Shown here piece after piece: positions 8,532 to 17,649 of a stretch of 50,377 nt of DNA (positions are counted from its first letter, which is position 1; every line of letters begins with the position of its first letter). The DNA is from CALCLY01 sp900552775 (lineage in GTDB: Bacteria > Bacillota > Clostridia > UMGS1883 > UMGS1540), in the NCBI GenBank assembly GCA_937966555.1, contig CALCLY010000019.1:1-50377 (forward strand), written 5' to 3'. The translations under genes and the position numbers were made by a program. The notes under the pieces were generated by a model that saw only the letters and a list, made by a program, of their open reading frames with translations, ran no database searches and was not told where the DNA came from.

Positions 8532-8852
8532 TTATGCCTTATCTGCCGGTTCCTCATGCTTTGTAAGTACCTCGCGTACCGCAGATCTCGAAATCTTCAT
8601 TGAACTTTCTTTTCCGAGCGCGCCCGTTTCCATAATCAAAGTATCTTCTTTAAGCTGAGTGATTTTTCCGTAGATACCGCCGATTGTTACGATTTTGTCG
8701 CCCACTCTGAGCGCTTCCATCATAAGTCTGGCTTCTTTTTCCTTCTTTTTCTGAGGACGAATCAAAAGGAAATAGAATATAGCCAACATTGCAACAATAT
8801 ACACGATAAGAGTTACCATGCTGCTGCCTCCTGCTGTTGCTGCATTCCCCAT
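8532..8852 (-). CDS. yajC: Preprotein translocase accessory subunit YajC
   Basis: 106 residues. One N-terminal membrane helix (about 13-34, ending YFLLIRPQKKKEKE) is followed by a small cytoplasmic domain with the typical VGDKIVTIGGIYGKI segment. It accompanies SecDF in the holotranslocase. The start is ATG 8852 with GGGAGGG six bases upstream; the frame extends six codons further through that ribosome binding site and was trimmed. Promoter at 8885-8913. Confidence 0.93.
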   Translation of the reverse strand: MGNAATAGGSSMVTLIVYIVAMLAIFYFLLIRPQKKKEKEARLMMEALRVGDKIVTIGGIYGKITQLKEDTLIMETGALGKESSMKISRSAVREVLTKHEEPADKA

Positions 8853-8884
8853 CAAAAACCCTCCCTTCAACGAGTAATATTCAT

Positions 8885-8913
8885 ATTATACCCTTTTTTC
8901 CTTAAATAAGCAA
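8885..8913 (-). promoter_or_regulatory. Promoter of yajC
   Basis: Minus strand: -35 TTGCTT (8913-8908), 17-base spacer, -10 TATAAT (8890-8885). Confidence 0.7.
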
Positions 8914-8946
8914 GAAAAAAATATAATATTTACAAATTATTTATTT

Positions 8947-9555
8947 TCAGTCCCTGCAAAGCATTACCATAAGCGTTCCGCTTTTAAACGAAATTTTTCC
9001 GCATTCTCCGCTTACTTCGTTGCTTATGCCGAGCATGTCGCCGGCTTTCATAAAATAGTCCGAAAGCGGATATTTCATACCGCTTATCGAAAGCTCCTCA
9101 ACGTCTCCGAAAACGGGGAACAGGGAAACATATACGCCTTTTTCCGCAATGTTTACATCCGTCTGCGTCATAAAAACCGTGTTTTTTCCGTCCTCCAAAA
9201 AGGCTTTCACACCTTTTTGAAGCAGGTATTTAAGAAGAAACACATTCGCCGCCGAATGATCCGCTCTGCCTCCCAGAGCGCCTATTATAACAATTTCGTT
9301 ATACCCCTTTTTTATTGCGTATTCCGCCGCCAAAAAAGTGTCGGTTTCATCTTTTTCTTTTTTGAATTTCACAATCGGTATGCCGCGGTCATGCACATCG
9401 CAGCTGTCAAAATCGCCGAGATATACGTCGGGCTTTACCCCAAGCGGCAAGATGTGTTTTGCGCCCGCGTCGGCGCATATTATAAAATCGCCGCGGCACA
9501 CTCTTATCGAAGCGTAGTCATAAACTTCTCCTCCGCAAAGTATCAGAGCTCTCAT
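8947..9555 (-). CDS. thiN: Thiamine pyrophosphokinase
   Basis: Transfers pyrophosphate from ATP to thiamine to give the cofactor thiamine diphosphate. 202 residues. Family motifs in order: ICADAGAKHIL near residues 25-35, YLGDFDSCD near 45-53, KDETDTFLA near 68-76 and IGALGGRADH near 91-100; the C-terminal half is the beta-sheet thiamine-binding domain. It is the last gene of the long leftward operon and overlaps rpe by 4 bases (ATGA), the same rpe-thiN arrangement as in Bacillus. No clear hairpin terminator follows, only a T-rich stretch. Confidence 0.93.
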   Translation of the reverse strand: MRALILCGGEVYDYASIRVCRGDFIICADAGAKHILPLGVKPDVYLGDFDSCDVHDRGIPIVKFKKEKDETDTFLAAEYAIKKGYNEIVIIGALGGRADHSAANVFLLKYLLQKGVKAFLEDGKNTVFMTQTDVNIAEKGVYVSLFPVFGDVEELSISGMKYPLSDYFMKAGDMLGISNEVSGECGKISFKSGTLMVMLCRD

Positions 9556-10196
9556 GCTTCTTTCATATCCTTTATTGCCGCCGCAGGGTCGTCGGCATAA
9601 AACACCGAAGCGCCTGCAACAAGCACATTTGCGCCCGCGTCCTTCACAAGCCTTGCATTTGACGGCTTTATTCCCCCGTCAACCTCCAGCATAACGCCCT
9701 CGGGGAGCATTTTTGAAACCTCTGAAATTTTCGGAACAACGCCTTCTATAAAGCTCTGCGCCGTAAAGCCGGGGTTTACCGTCATTACAAGCGCCAAATC
9801 GATAAGACCCGTAAGCTCCGAAATCATACATGCCGGCGTGCCGGGGTTTATTGCAATTCCGCTTTTAACGCCGCAGCTTTTTATGTATTGCAAGCATCTG
9901 TGAGCATGCTTTGTCGCCTCGGCATGAATTGTTATAAGATCCGCTCCCGCGTCGGCAAACGCGTCAATATATTTTTCGGGATTTTCAATCATCAGATGCA
10001 CATCGAAAAATATGTCGGAACTTTTTCTGAGATTTTTTACGATTCCGGGTCCGAACGAGAGATTGGGAACAAAGTGCCCGTCCATAATATCTATATGAAG
10101 CATGTCCGCTCCGCACTTTTGAACCATTTTCGTCTGTTCTCTCAAATCTCCGAAATCCGCCGCCAGTATTGACGGCGATATTTTAATGTCTGCCAT
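9552..10196 (-). CDS. rpe: Ribulose-phosphate 3-epimerase
   Basis: Interconverts ribulose 5-phosphate and xylulose 5-phosphate in the pentose phosphate pathway. 214 residues, TIM barrel. The N-terminus ISPSILAADFGDL, the metal and catalytic segment MLHIDIMDGHFVPNLSFGP, MIENPEKYI, VMTVNPGF and the C-terminal EVDGGI are all present. The start is ATG 10196 with GGGAAG upstream, one base after the rsgA stop; an 18-codon upstream extension overlaps rsgA and is not family sequence. Translationally coupled to both neighbours. Confidence 0.96.
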   Translation of the reverse strand: MADIKISPSILAADFGDLREQTKMVQKCGADMLHIDIMDGHFVPNLSFGPGIVKNLRKSSDIFFDVHLMIENPEKYIDAFADAGADLITIHAEATKHAHRCLQYIKSCGVKSGIAINPGTPACMISELTGLIDLALVMTVNPGFTAQSFIEGVVPKISEVSKMLPEGVMLEVDGGIKPSNARLVKDAGANVLVAGASVFYADDPAAAIKDMKEA

Positions 10197-10197
10197 G

Positions 10198-11091
10198 TCA
10201 TACACTTCCCTTTCTCTTAAGCTGCCACTCTTTAACGCCGCGCAGCTCATTCATAAAACTTTTGTAACTTTCCATTCTTGATTCCGATATTATGCCTTTT
10301 TCCAAAGCATCAAGCACCGCGCAGCCGGGTTCCGAGGTATGCATGCAGCCGGCAAAGCGGCACTGCCCCTCAAACGGTTTAAACTCCCTGAAATAATTTT
10401 TAACGTTGTCGGTTGTCATAAGCGGCAGATCAAATCTGCCGAAGCCGGGCGTGTCAAGCACAAAACCGCCGAAATCCAGCGGAATAAGTTCCACGTGGCG
10501 CGTTGTGTGCCTTCCGCGCTGCGTTTTGCGGCTCAGTTCTCCCGTTTCAAGTTTCCTGCCGCAAACCATGCTTAAAAGACTTGACTTGCCAACGCCGGAA
10601 TTGCCCGAAAATGCCGAGATTTTGTTCTTCAAAACATCCCGAAGCTCATCTGTGCCTCTGTTTTCTTCGGCGCTTGCAACTATAACTTTATAGCATGCGC
10701 TCTCGTATATTTTTTTAACTCTCTCAATATCTTCCGCATCGGCTATATCCGCTTTGTTTATACATATAACCGAATCGGCGCCCTTTGTCTCAAAGTAAAA
10801 GAGCATAGCGTCCGCAAGTCTCAAATCAACCTGCGGCGAGACTGTGGAGATAACCACTATCATCTGTTCTATATTTGCAACGGGCGGTCTTATAAAAGAG
10901 CATGTGCGCGGCAAAATTTCCGTTACGCTGTCGCAGCTTTCGTTGAGCCTCACACGGTCGCCCACAACGGGAACCGTTTTTTCTTTTCGGAATCTGCCGC
11001 AGGCACGCGTCTCAAAAACCGTGCCTTCGCTGTTCATGACATAGTAAAAACCGCCTATGCCTTTTATTATAATTCCCTGCGTAAAATTCAA
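10198..11091 (-). CDS. rsgA: Ribosome small subunit GTPase RsgA
   Basis: Circularly permuted GTPase involved in late 30S subunit maturation. 297 residues. The N-terminal OB domain is followed by the permuted motif order: G4 (CINKADI), then G1 (SGNSGVGKSSLL), G2 threonines in RGRHTTRH and G3 (DTPGFG). A C-terminal zinc motif follows (C-x5-C-x-H-x5-C, in CRFAGCMHTSEPGC). It sits between prkC and rpe, as in Bacillus, where RsgA (CpgA) is a substrate of PrkC. Confidence 0.96.
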   Translation of the reverse strand: MNFTQGIIIKGIGGFYYVMNSEGTVFETRACGRFRKEKTVPVVGDRVRLNESCDSVTEILPRTCSFIRPPVANIEQMIVVISTVSPQVDLRLADAMLFYFETKGADSVICINKADIADAEDIERVKKIYESACYKVIVASAEENRGTDELRDVLKNKISAFSGNSGVGKSSLLSMVCGRKLETGELSRKTQRGRHTTRHVELIPLDFGGFVLDTPGFGRFDLPLMTTDNVKNYFREFKPFEGQCRFAGCMHTSEPGCAVLDALEKGIISESRMESYKSFMNELRGVKEWQLKRKGSV

Positions 11092-11094
11092 CTC

Positions 11095-12978
11095 CTATTC
11101 CGCCGGCGTTGTTCCGCCCTCGCCCTCCGTGTTTTCCGTTGTCTCATCCGGGTTTATTACTATGGGATGCGTAGGCGACGGAGACGGGGTTGACGTTTTG
11201 CCTTCGCTTATCACAACATCCACGCTCGCTCCTGCTATAACGCTGCTGTCTGCCACCGGCGACTGCTGAATTATTGTGCCTTTGGGCAAGTCGCTCTCTT
11301 TGTGCGTTGTGTTGCCGAGTTTTAATTTTTTGCTTTCAAGTATTCTTCTTGCCGCGTCCTGCGTATTTCCCGTAAGGTTCGGCACAACAACTTCTTCGTT
11401 TTTCTTTCCGGCGCTCACAAACAGCATAACCACCGTATCCTGAGTTATTTTACTGCCGGCTGCCGGGTTTGTTTTTACAATATATCCTTTTTCGATAGCG
11501 TCATCGTTTATTTCCTGTGTTTCGTATTTTACGCCAAGTGACGAAAGGTCGCTCTTTGCTTTGTCCGCTTCCCAGCCGACATAGCTTGAAAGTGTGTCAT
11601 TTTTCTTTCCGCGGCTGATTTTAACTTTTATCTCCGCTCCCTTTCTGACCTTTTTGCCGGCTTCCGGAGTTTGCGAAATAATCTTTCCTTCGTCCACCGT
11701 GTCGCTTTCCTCGTATCCGTCCGTGCCTATCTTGACTTCGTATTCGGCAGCCAGATCGTTGGCTTCCTCAAGCGTCATATTAAGGAACGACGGCGTTTCT
11801 ATTTTGGCAAAAACAGTGTCCGCTCCCATGAAATGCATTGCGGTTGCGACAGCTATAATCAATATTGCGGCAACCGTTGCAATTGCGGCAATTACAGCCA
11901 CCGTGTCCTCTTTTTTCTTCTTTTTGGGTTCCGGACGGGGCTCTTCTTCATCCTCTTCTTCATAGCGCGTTTTATCGCTTTGGCGTTTTCTCTCTTTTTC
12001 CTCCGCCATGCGTTCAAGCTCCTGCCTCTTGCGCTCTTTCTCGCGCGCCGCCTCTTCGCGCAGTTTTTCTTCGCGTGCGGCTTCTTCTATTTCCTGAGCC
12101 GTGGGCATGCGCTTTGTTGAAAATTTCTCATCGTCGCCCTCGTTGCGTCTGACAACCTCTTCGTTTCCAAGCACCTCTTTCAAATCGTGAATCATCTCTG
12201 TTGCGCTCTGGTATCTCTGAGCCGGGTCTTTTTCAATGGCTTTAAGTATTATTTTTTCAAGGCTGCGCGGAACATCCGGAGCTATTTCGGAAGGCGGCAC
12301 AGGCTTTGTTTCCATGTGTTTTATGGCAACCGCCACAGGTGTATCCCCGTCAAAAGGCACCCTGCCCGTTGTCATCTCATACATAGTTATTCCGAACGAA
12401 TAAAGATCGCTCCTCATATCCGTGAAAAGCCCTCTCGCCTGTTCGGGCGAAGCATAGTGCACGGAGCCTATCGCGCCCGAGCTTGCAACGGTTGTTGACG
12501 CCGATACCGCGCGTGCAAGACCGAAATCCGTGACTTTCAAAAGCCCCGATTCGGTTATAATTATATTATGCGGTTTTATATCATGGTGTATTATTTTCTT
12601 TGAATGTGCATGCTCCAGCGCCGACGCTATCTGAAGTGAAAAATCCACTATTTTTTCTATCGGCAGCGGACCGTTTTCTCTCAAAAAATCTTTGAGTGTA
12701 ACACCCTCCACATACTCCATAACAATATAATGGATATTGTCATGAACACCCACATCGTAAACCGAAACTATATTCGGATGCGAAAGAGACGCCGCCGCCT
12801 GGGCCTCTGTCTCAAATCTCTTTAAAAACTCAACATCATCGTTAAATTCGGGTCTGAGCATTTTTATTGCCACAAATCTGTTAAGCAATCTGCATCTTGC
12901 TTTATAAACAACAGCCATACCCCCCGAACCTATTTTCTCAATAAGCTCATACCTGTTGCCGACTATAATTCCACTCAT
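11095..12978 (-). CDS. prkC: Ser/Thr protein kinase with PASTA domains (PrkC/PknB type)
   Basis: Membrane kinase that senses muropeptides or cell-wall precursors through extracellular PASTA repeats. 627 residues. Kinase domain about 10-270, with glycine loop GSGGMAVVYKA, lysine K39 in VAIK, DFG at 151-153 and SPEQARG at 178-184. A highly charged Glu/Lys/Arg segment (about 293-357) is followed by one membrane helix (about 359-380), three PASTA repeats (about 394-600) and a Ser/Thr/Pro-rich tail. The catalytic loop reads HHDIKPHN (131-138): the arginine of the usual HRD triad is histidine, so this is a non-RD kinase. D133 and N138 are kept, so activity is plausible. Overlaps stp by 4 bases. Confidence 0.95.
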   Translation of the reverse strand: MSGIIVGNRYELIEKIGSGGMAVVYKARCRLLNRFVAIKMLRPEFNDDVEFLKRFETEAQAAASLSHPNIVSVYDVGVHDNIHYIVMEYVEGVTLKDFLRENGPLPIEKIVDFSLQIASALEHAHSKKIIHHDIKPHNIIITESGLLKVTDFGLARAVSASTTVASSGAIGSVHYASPEQARGLFTDMRSDLYSFGITMYEMTTGRVPFDGDTPVAVAIKHMETKPVPPSEIAPDVPRSLEKIILKAIEKDPAQRYQSATEMIHDLKEVLGNEEVVRRNEGDDEKFSTKRMPTAQEIEEAAREEKLREEAAREKERKRQELERMAEEKERKRQSDKTRYEEEDEEEPRPEPKKKKKEDTVAVIAAIATVAAILIIAVATAMHFMGADTVFAKIETPSFLNMTLEEANDLAAEYEVKIGTDGYEESDTVDEGKIISQTPEAGKKVRKGAEIKVKISRGKKNDTLSSYVGWEADKAKSDLSSLGVKYETQEINDDAIEKGYIVKTNPAAGSKITQDTVVMLFVSAGKKNEEVVVPNLTGNTQDAARRILESKKLKLGNTTHKESDLPKGTIIQQSPVADSSVIAGASVDVVISEGKTSTPSPSPTHPIVINPDETTENTEGEGGTTPAE

Positions 12979-13730
12979 TGCTTATCCCCCTCGTCTTTGG
13001 CATAATTTATCATAACAGCCGTTATGTTGTCGGTGCCGCCGTTTTCGTTTGCCTTGTTTATAAGTATATCAACCGTTTCCGCAGCACTTCTTCCCGTAAT
13101 AACCGCGCGGATTATTCCGCTTTCGGGCACTGTATTTGTAAGTCCGTCCGTGCACATCAGAATTTTGTCTCCGTCTCTGAGCCTTTCGGACAGGAAATCG
13201 CATTCTATATCAGCCTCTGTTCCGACAGCCCTTGTAATCATGTGCCTGTTCGGATGATTTTTGGCTTCCTCCTCGGTGATTGTTCCGTTTAAAAGAAGCT
13301 CATCTACCACCGTGTGGTCGTGTGTCAGAAGTTTAAGTTTATCGTTTCTGTAAAGGTAAACACGGCTGTCTCCCACGTGGCTTAAGTACAGCGTGTCAAA
13401 CGCGATAAAACAAATGTCGCACGTGGTTCCCATTCCGCGGTACTCGGGCGATGTTTTCGAGCGCGTCAGCACAATGCTGTTTGCGTATTTGCAGGCGCCT
13501 TTTAAAAGCGCTTCCGCCTTTGCGCCGTCAAAATCGTAAGGAGTGTGCATTTCTATGTATTTTACCGCCGAATTCACAGCGCTCCTGCTGGCAATGTCTC
13601 CGGAAGCGTGACCGCCCATACCGTCACATACGACAAACAGCGGTTTTGTTCCTCCGGACGCATAAAAGCAGTCCTGATTTGTGGTTCTCACAAGACCCTT
13701 GTCTGTTTTTGCCGCAAATTCAATCAACAT
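12975..13730 (-). CDS. stp: PP2C-type protein phosphatase
   Basis: Metal-dependent Ser/Thr phosphatase that counteracts PrkC. 251 residues. Family motifs: the N-terminal TDKGLVRTTNQDCF, the metal-binding VVCDGMGGHASGDIA near residues 34-48, SHVGDSRVYLY near 116-126, ILMCTDGLTN and the C-terminal GGTDNITAV. The kinase-phosphatase pair lies directly before rsgA, and the 4-base overlap with prkC points to coordinated expression. Also called prpC. Confidence 0.95.
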   Translation of the reverse strand: MLIEFAAKTDKGLVRTTNQDCFYASGGTKPLFVVCDGMGGHASGDIASRSAVNSAVKYIEMHTPYDFDGAKAEALLKGACKYANSIVLTRSKTSPEYRGMGTTCDICFIAFDTLYLSHVGDSRVYLYRNDKLKLLTHDHTVVDELLLNGTITEEEAKNHPNRHMITRAVGTEADIECDFLSERLRDGDKILMCTDGLTNTVPESGIIRAVITGRSAAETVDILINKANENGGTDNITAVMINYAKDEGDKQ

Positions 13731-14752
13731 TCATCCCCCATTCCGGAAATATTTTCGTTTCTGAGCTGTCCGCATGCCGCGCTTATATCCGCACCCATTT
13801 CGCGGCGAACGGTGGCGTTTATGTTGCTTTTTGCAAGCAGTTTCATAAATCGCTCAACCGATCTGCTTTTTTTATAATTTCTCTCTTTGACGGCGTTTAC
13901 CGGAATCAGATTGACATGCGTTCCGTCATGGCCTATGAGCGCCGCAAGTTCCCTTGCGCATTCGTCCGAATCGTTCACGCCGTCTATCAGAGCGTATTCG
14001 TAAGTAACTCTTCTTTTTGTTTTTTCAAAAAAATCGCGCGCCGCTTTTTGCAGCCTTTCTATCGGAACCGCACGTGCCACGGGCATTATGCTTTTTCTTA
14101 TTGTGTCGTTTGGCGCATGCAGCGAAATTGACAGGTTTACCGGTATTCCGCTTTCCGCCAGCGCGTATATGCCGTCCGTCAGTCCGCATGTGGAGACGGT
14201 TATGTGTCTCGCGCCTATTCCGAGTCCGTCCGGACTTACCGCAATTTTTATAAACTTCATAACATTTTCAAAGTTATCAAACGGCTCTCCGCTGCCCATC
14301 ATAACTATATTTGAAATTCTGCGCTTTAAGTCCCGCTGCGCCGTCATTATCTGCCCCGAAATTTCACCGGCCGTGAGATTTCTCTGCAAGCCGTGCAAAG
14401 TGGACGCGCAGAAAGCGCATCCCATGCGGCACCCCACCTGCGAAGAAACGCACATCGAAAGCCCGTGGCGGTATTCCATCACAACGCCTTCGGCAAATGC
14501 GCCGTCACTCATCTCAAAAAGATATTTGCGTGTTCCGTCAAGCTTTGAAACAAGTTTCTTTTTTATCTTCGGAAGCGAAAATTCAAAATCTTCCGAAAGT
14601 TTTTTCCGAAGTTCTTTTGAAATATCGGTCATCTCCTCAAAAGGAATTCCGTCATAAACATGTTTATAAACCTGCTTGGCGCGGTATTCTTTTTCTCCCG
14701 AAGATTTCATATATTCTTTTAAATCAGCTATGGTATAATCAAAAATGTTCAT
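13724..14752 (-). CDS. rlmN: 23S rRNA/tRNA adenine C2-methyltransferase RlmN
   Basis: Radical SAM enzyme that methylates A2503 of 23S rRNA and some tRNAs. 342 residues. The three cluster cysteines are in GCRMGCAFCAS (CxxxCxxC), followed by MGSGEPFDN and the HAPND segment; the C-terminal cysteine that carries the methyl intermediate is in SAACGQL. It overlaps stp by 7 bases and rsmB by 14 bases. Length and motifs are complete. Confidence 0.95.
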   Translation of the reverse strand: MNIFDYTIADLKEYMKSSGEKEYRAKQVYKHVYDGIPFEEMTDISKELRKKLSEDFEFSLPKIKKKLVSKLDGTRKYLFEMSDGAFAEGVVMEYRHGLSMCVSSQVGCRMGCAFCASTLHGLQRNLTAGEISGQIMTAQRDLKRRISNIVMMGSGEPFDNFENVMKFIKIAVSPDGLGIGARHITVSTCGLTDGIYALAESGIPVNLSISLHAPNDTIRKSIMPVARAVPIERLQKAARDFFEKTKRRVTYEYALIDGVNDSDECARELAALIGHDGTHVNLIPVNAVKERNYKKSRSVERFMKLLAKSNINATVRREMGADISAACGQLRNENISGMGDEC

Positions 14753-16016
14753 CTTTTTTCCTTGTCATGGCACAGATATAAAATCCGTCCGTGCCGTCTT
14801 TTTGCGGAAGCAGCAGCCTCGGCTCGCAGGCAAGCTCAAAATCTTTGCGCTCTTTCAGAAAAAATGCGGTAACTTCCTCATTTTCCGCGCGCGAAACCGT
14901 ACATGTGCTGTATACAAGCGTTCCGCCTTCTTTAACATAGTTTGCCGCGGCAAGAATCAGTTTTTTCTGTTCATTTGCAAGTGTAACTATATCTTCTTTT
15001 TTTCTGAGCCATTTTATATCGGGCTTTTTTCTTATTATCCCGAGTCCCGAGCACGGCGCGTCAAGCAGCACCCTGTCAAATTTACCGTAAAGCTCTTCCG
15101 AAGGCTCTGCCGCATCGTGTACATATGCATTTATGTTTTCGCACCCGAGTCTTTTTGCCGCTGTTTCGATAAGCCTTATTTTGTGCGGATATATATCCCA
15201 CGCCGTAACGCTGCCGCCTTTTAAAAACCGGCTTATGTATGTGGTTTTTCCTCCGGGCGCCGCACACATGTCGAGCACATTGTCGTTTTCTTTTATCCCG
15301 AGCGCTTCAACCGCAAGCTGTGCCGCCGCGTCCTGAACCGTAAAATACCCTTTTTTAAAATATTCGTTTTCGGCAATGTTTCCGCGCCCCGTTATATTAA
15401 GCGCATTTTCGGCTGCTCCGTCCGTACACGGAATCAGCTTTTTTAATTCGTCTTTTGAAATTTTTAAAGTGTTGACTCTCACCGTTACGGGGGGAGTTTT
15501 ATTCTCTTCCGCAAGCAGCTTTTCGCACTCCTCCTCCGTGAACTCACCAAGCCACATTTTTACAAGCCATTCGGGGCAGGAATATTTAACCGACAAATAT
15601 TTTACCTTGTCTTTTTCCGGCGGCAAAACGGCGCCGCCGCGCAAAAATGCGTGCAGCACGGCATTTACAAACCCTGCCGACTTATACGTCGCCTTTTTGG
15701 CAAGATTAACCCCTTCGTTGACAGCGGCGCTGTCGGGGACTTTGTCCATAAACACAATCTGATAAAGCGACAGTCTCAAAACAATTTTAACTTTGTCCGA
15801 AATTTTCCGAAGCGGAATATTCGAATATCTTCCAATCTGATAATCAAGAAAAGAAAGGTTTGTCAAAACTCCGTAAACGATATTTGTAACAAACGCGCGG
15901 TCGCGTCCGTCAAGCGTGCTGCGCGACAGTGCCGCGTCCAGCGCAATATCCGAATATGCCCGATTTTCAAATATATTTTTTAATATACCGTAGGCTTTCC
16001 CCCTGGTATTTGCCAT
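14739..16016 (-). CDS. rsmB: 16S rRNA m5C967 methyltransferase
   Basis: 425 residues with two domains. An N-terminal NusB-like RNA-binding domain (about 1-140) is followed by a Rossmann methyltransferase domain with the SAM motif MCAAPGGKT, the first catalytic cysteine region DAPCSGLG and the second at STCTVSRAENE. These are the hallmarks of RsmB/Fmu. It uses the conserved position after fmt, with the zinc peptidase gene in between. The upstream stop is 3 bases away, so it is part of the operon. Confidence 0.95.
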   Translation of the reverse strand: MANTRGKAYGILKNIFENRAYSDIALDAALSRSTLDGRDRAFVTNIVYGVLTNLSFLDYQIGRYSNIPLRKISDKVKIVLRLSLYQIVFMDKVPDSAAVNEGVNLAKKATYKSAGFVNAVLHAFLRGGAVLPPEKDKVKYLSVKYSCPEWLVKMWLGEFTEEECEKLLAEENKTPPVTVRVNTLKISKDELKKLIPCTDGAAENALNITGRGNIAENEYFKKGYFTVQDAAAQLAVEALGIKENDNVLDMCAAPGGKTTYISRFLKGGSVTAWDIYPHKIRLIETAAKRLGCENINAYVHDAAEPSEELYGKFDRVLLDAPCSGLGIIRKKPDIKWLRKKEDIVTLANEQKKLILAAANYVKEGGTLVYSTCTVSRAENEEVTAFFLKERKDFELACEPRLLLPQKDGTDGFYICAMTRKKDEHF

Positions 16017-16019
16017 ACG

Positions 16020-16712
16020 CTACCTCCGTCTGTTATTGTCTGAAATGGCAATAAGTCTCAAAAGCTGCAGCGCTGCCATTGCCGCCGCGGCAACATAAGT
16101 CATGGCGGCCGCCCGAAGGACTTTCCGCGCGCCCTTGTATTCGCTTTCGTCCAGTATATCCATGTCTTTTATTGTGCGAAGCGCTCTTGCGCTTGCGTTA
16201 AACTCCACAGGCAGTGTAACAAGCTGAAAGAACACAGCCGCCGAAAACAGCGCTATACCGACAGTTACAAGCGGTCTTAACGAAAACAGCAGACCGAGTA
16301 TAAAAAGCGGCATCGAAGCCTTTGACGAAAGCTGCACGGCAGGCAGAACGGCGTTTCTGATTTTAATCGGCAGATAGCCCGTGCTGTGCTGCACGGCGTG
16401 TCCGCATTCGTGCGCCGCAATACCCACTGCCGCCACGGACGCGCTGTCATACACTCCGTCGGACAGATTTACGGTGTTGTTTACGGGGTTGTAGTTATCC
16501 GTAAGCTCTCCGCCTGTGTGAAGCACCGGGACAGAGCCTATTCCGTTTGCCGAAAGAATTCTTGAAGCCGTTTCCCTTCCCGTAATTCCTCTTGAATTTC
16601 TCACGGCGCCGTATTTTTTAAACGCTCCCGAAACCGAAAGCTGCGCCCAAATGCTCAGAATCAGCGCCGGCAGCAATAAAATATCAAACGGCGAATAGTA
16701 ATAATGCATCAT
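16020..16712 (-). CDS. Membrane-bound zinc metallopeptidase (YugP/PF04298 type)
   Basis: 230 residues. The zinc motif AHECGHAVQH (HExxH) lies near residues 98-107, with hydrophobic segments before it and after it (about 127-165 and 205-222). This matches the neutral zinc metallopeptidase family PF04298, often found between fmt and rsmB in Clostridia. The physiological substrate is unknown. It overlaps the fmt stop by 4 bases, which suggests translational coupling. Confidence 0.88.
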   Translation of the reverse strand: MMHYYYSPFDILLLPALILSIWAQLSVSGAFKKYGAVRNSRGITGRETASRILSANGIGSVPVLHTGGELTDNYNPVNNTVNLSDGVYDSASVAAVGIAAHECGHAVQHSTGYLPIKIRNAVLPAVQLSSKASMPLFILGLLFSLRPLVTVGIALFSAAVFFQLVTLPVEFNASARALRTIKDMDILDESEYKGARKVLRAAAMTYVAAAAMAALQLLRLIAISDNNRRR

Positions 16713-17635
16713 TTAAGCATCTCTCCTTTTTTGAAAACATCTCCGTTTCCTCTCACAAAATCCGAAACGGGCATTCTTTTCTTATTGTCAAAACCGACTT
16801 TGCGTATCCTCAGCGCCCCTTTTCCGGCTGCTATGAGCAGTGTGTCCGAAACCTCGAGGATTTCCCCGGGAGCGCCGTTTTTATCTTCGGCAGATACGCC
16901 GAAAATTTTAAATCTCTTGTCCTTTATATACGAATATGCGCTGGGCCACGGATCGAGACCTCTTACAAGGTTTTTTATTTCCTCCGCGCTTTTTGTCCAG
17001 TCAACCTTTCCCATTTCCTTTGTCAGCATATGGGCATATGTTGCCTCGTCATCGTTTTGTTTTTCGCGCCGCACAGTTCCTTTTTTTATCATATCAACCG
17101 TTTTAATAAGCACCTCGGCTCCCAAAACGGCAAGTTTATCATGCAGCGTACCCGCGGTATCGTTATCTTCTATTTTAATCGATTCTTTTAAAATCATGTC
17201 GCCCGTGTCCATGCCGCGTGCCATATACATCGAGGTGACCCCTGTTTCCTTTTCCCCGGAAATTATGCTCTGCTGTATCGGTGCCGCGCCGCGGTACTTC
17301 GGCAAAAGCGAGCCGTGAATGTTAATGCAGCCGTATTTCGGGAAATCGAGAACATATTCCGGCAAAAGCTTGCCGTATGCCACAACCGCAATAAGATCGG
17401 GTTCAACCTCGGAAAGAAGCGGCAAAATCGCTTTGTCCTTAAGCGTTTCGGGTGTTTTGAGCAATATTGAATTTTTTTCGGCAACCGCTCCCACAGCTGT
17501 CGGAACAAGCTTCATTCCGCGGTTTTTCGGCTTATACGGCTGCGATATTACGCACGCCACATCCTCGCCGTTTTTTATAAGCGCTTCAAGGCTCACCGCC
17601 GCAAATTCGGGCGTGCCCATAAACATTATTTTCAT
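16709..17635 (-). CDS. fmt: Methionyl-tRNA formyltransferase
   Basis: Formylates initiator Met-tRNA using 10-formyl-tetrahydrofolate. 308 residues. The N-terminal MKIMFMGTPEFAA and the catalytic segment INIHGSLLPKYRGAAPIQ contain the conserved Asn and His, and the catalytic Asp region is ARGMDTGDMI. The C-terminal OB-fold domain is present. It lies just after def, the enzyme that removes the formyl group; the gap of 14 bases holds the ribosome binding site. Confidence 0.97.
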   Translation of the reverse strand: MKIMFMGTPEFAAVSLEALIKNGEDVACVISQPYKPKNRGMKLVPTAVGAVAEKNSILLKTPETLKDKAILPLLSEVEPDLIAVVAYGKLLPEYVLDFPKYGCINIHGSLLPKYRGAAPIQQSIISGEKETGVTSMYMARGMDTGDMILKESIKIEDNDTAGTLHDKLAVLGAEVLIKTVDMIKKGTVRREKQNDDEATYAHMLTKEMGKVDWTKSAEEIKNLVRGLDPWPSAYSYIKDKRFKIFGVSAEDKNGAPGEILEVSDTLLIAAGKGALRIRKVGFDNKKRMPVSDFVRGNGDVFKKGEMLK

Positions 17636-17649
17636 TTTGTATTCTCCCT

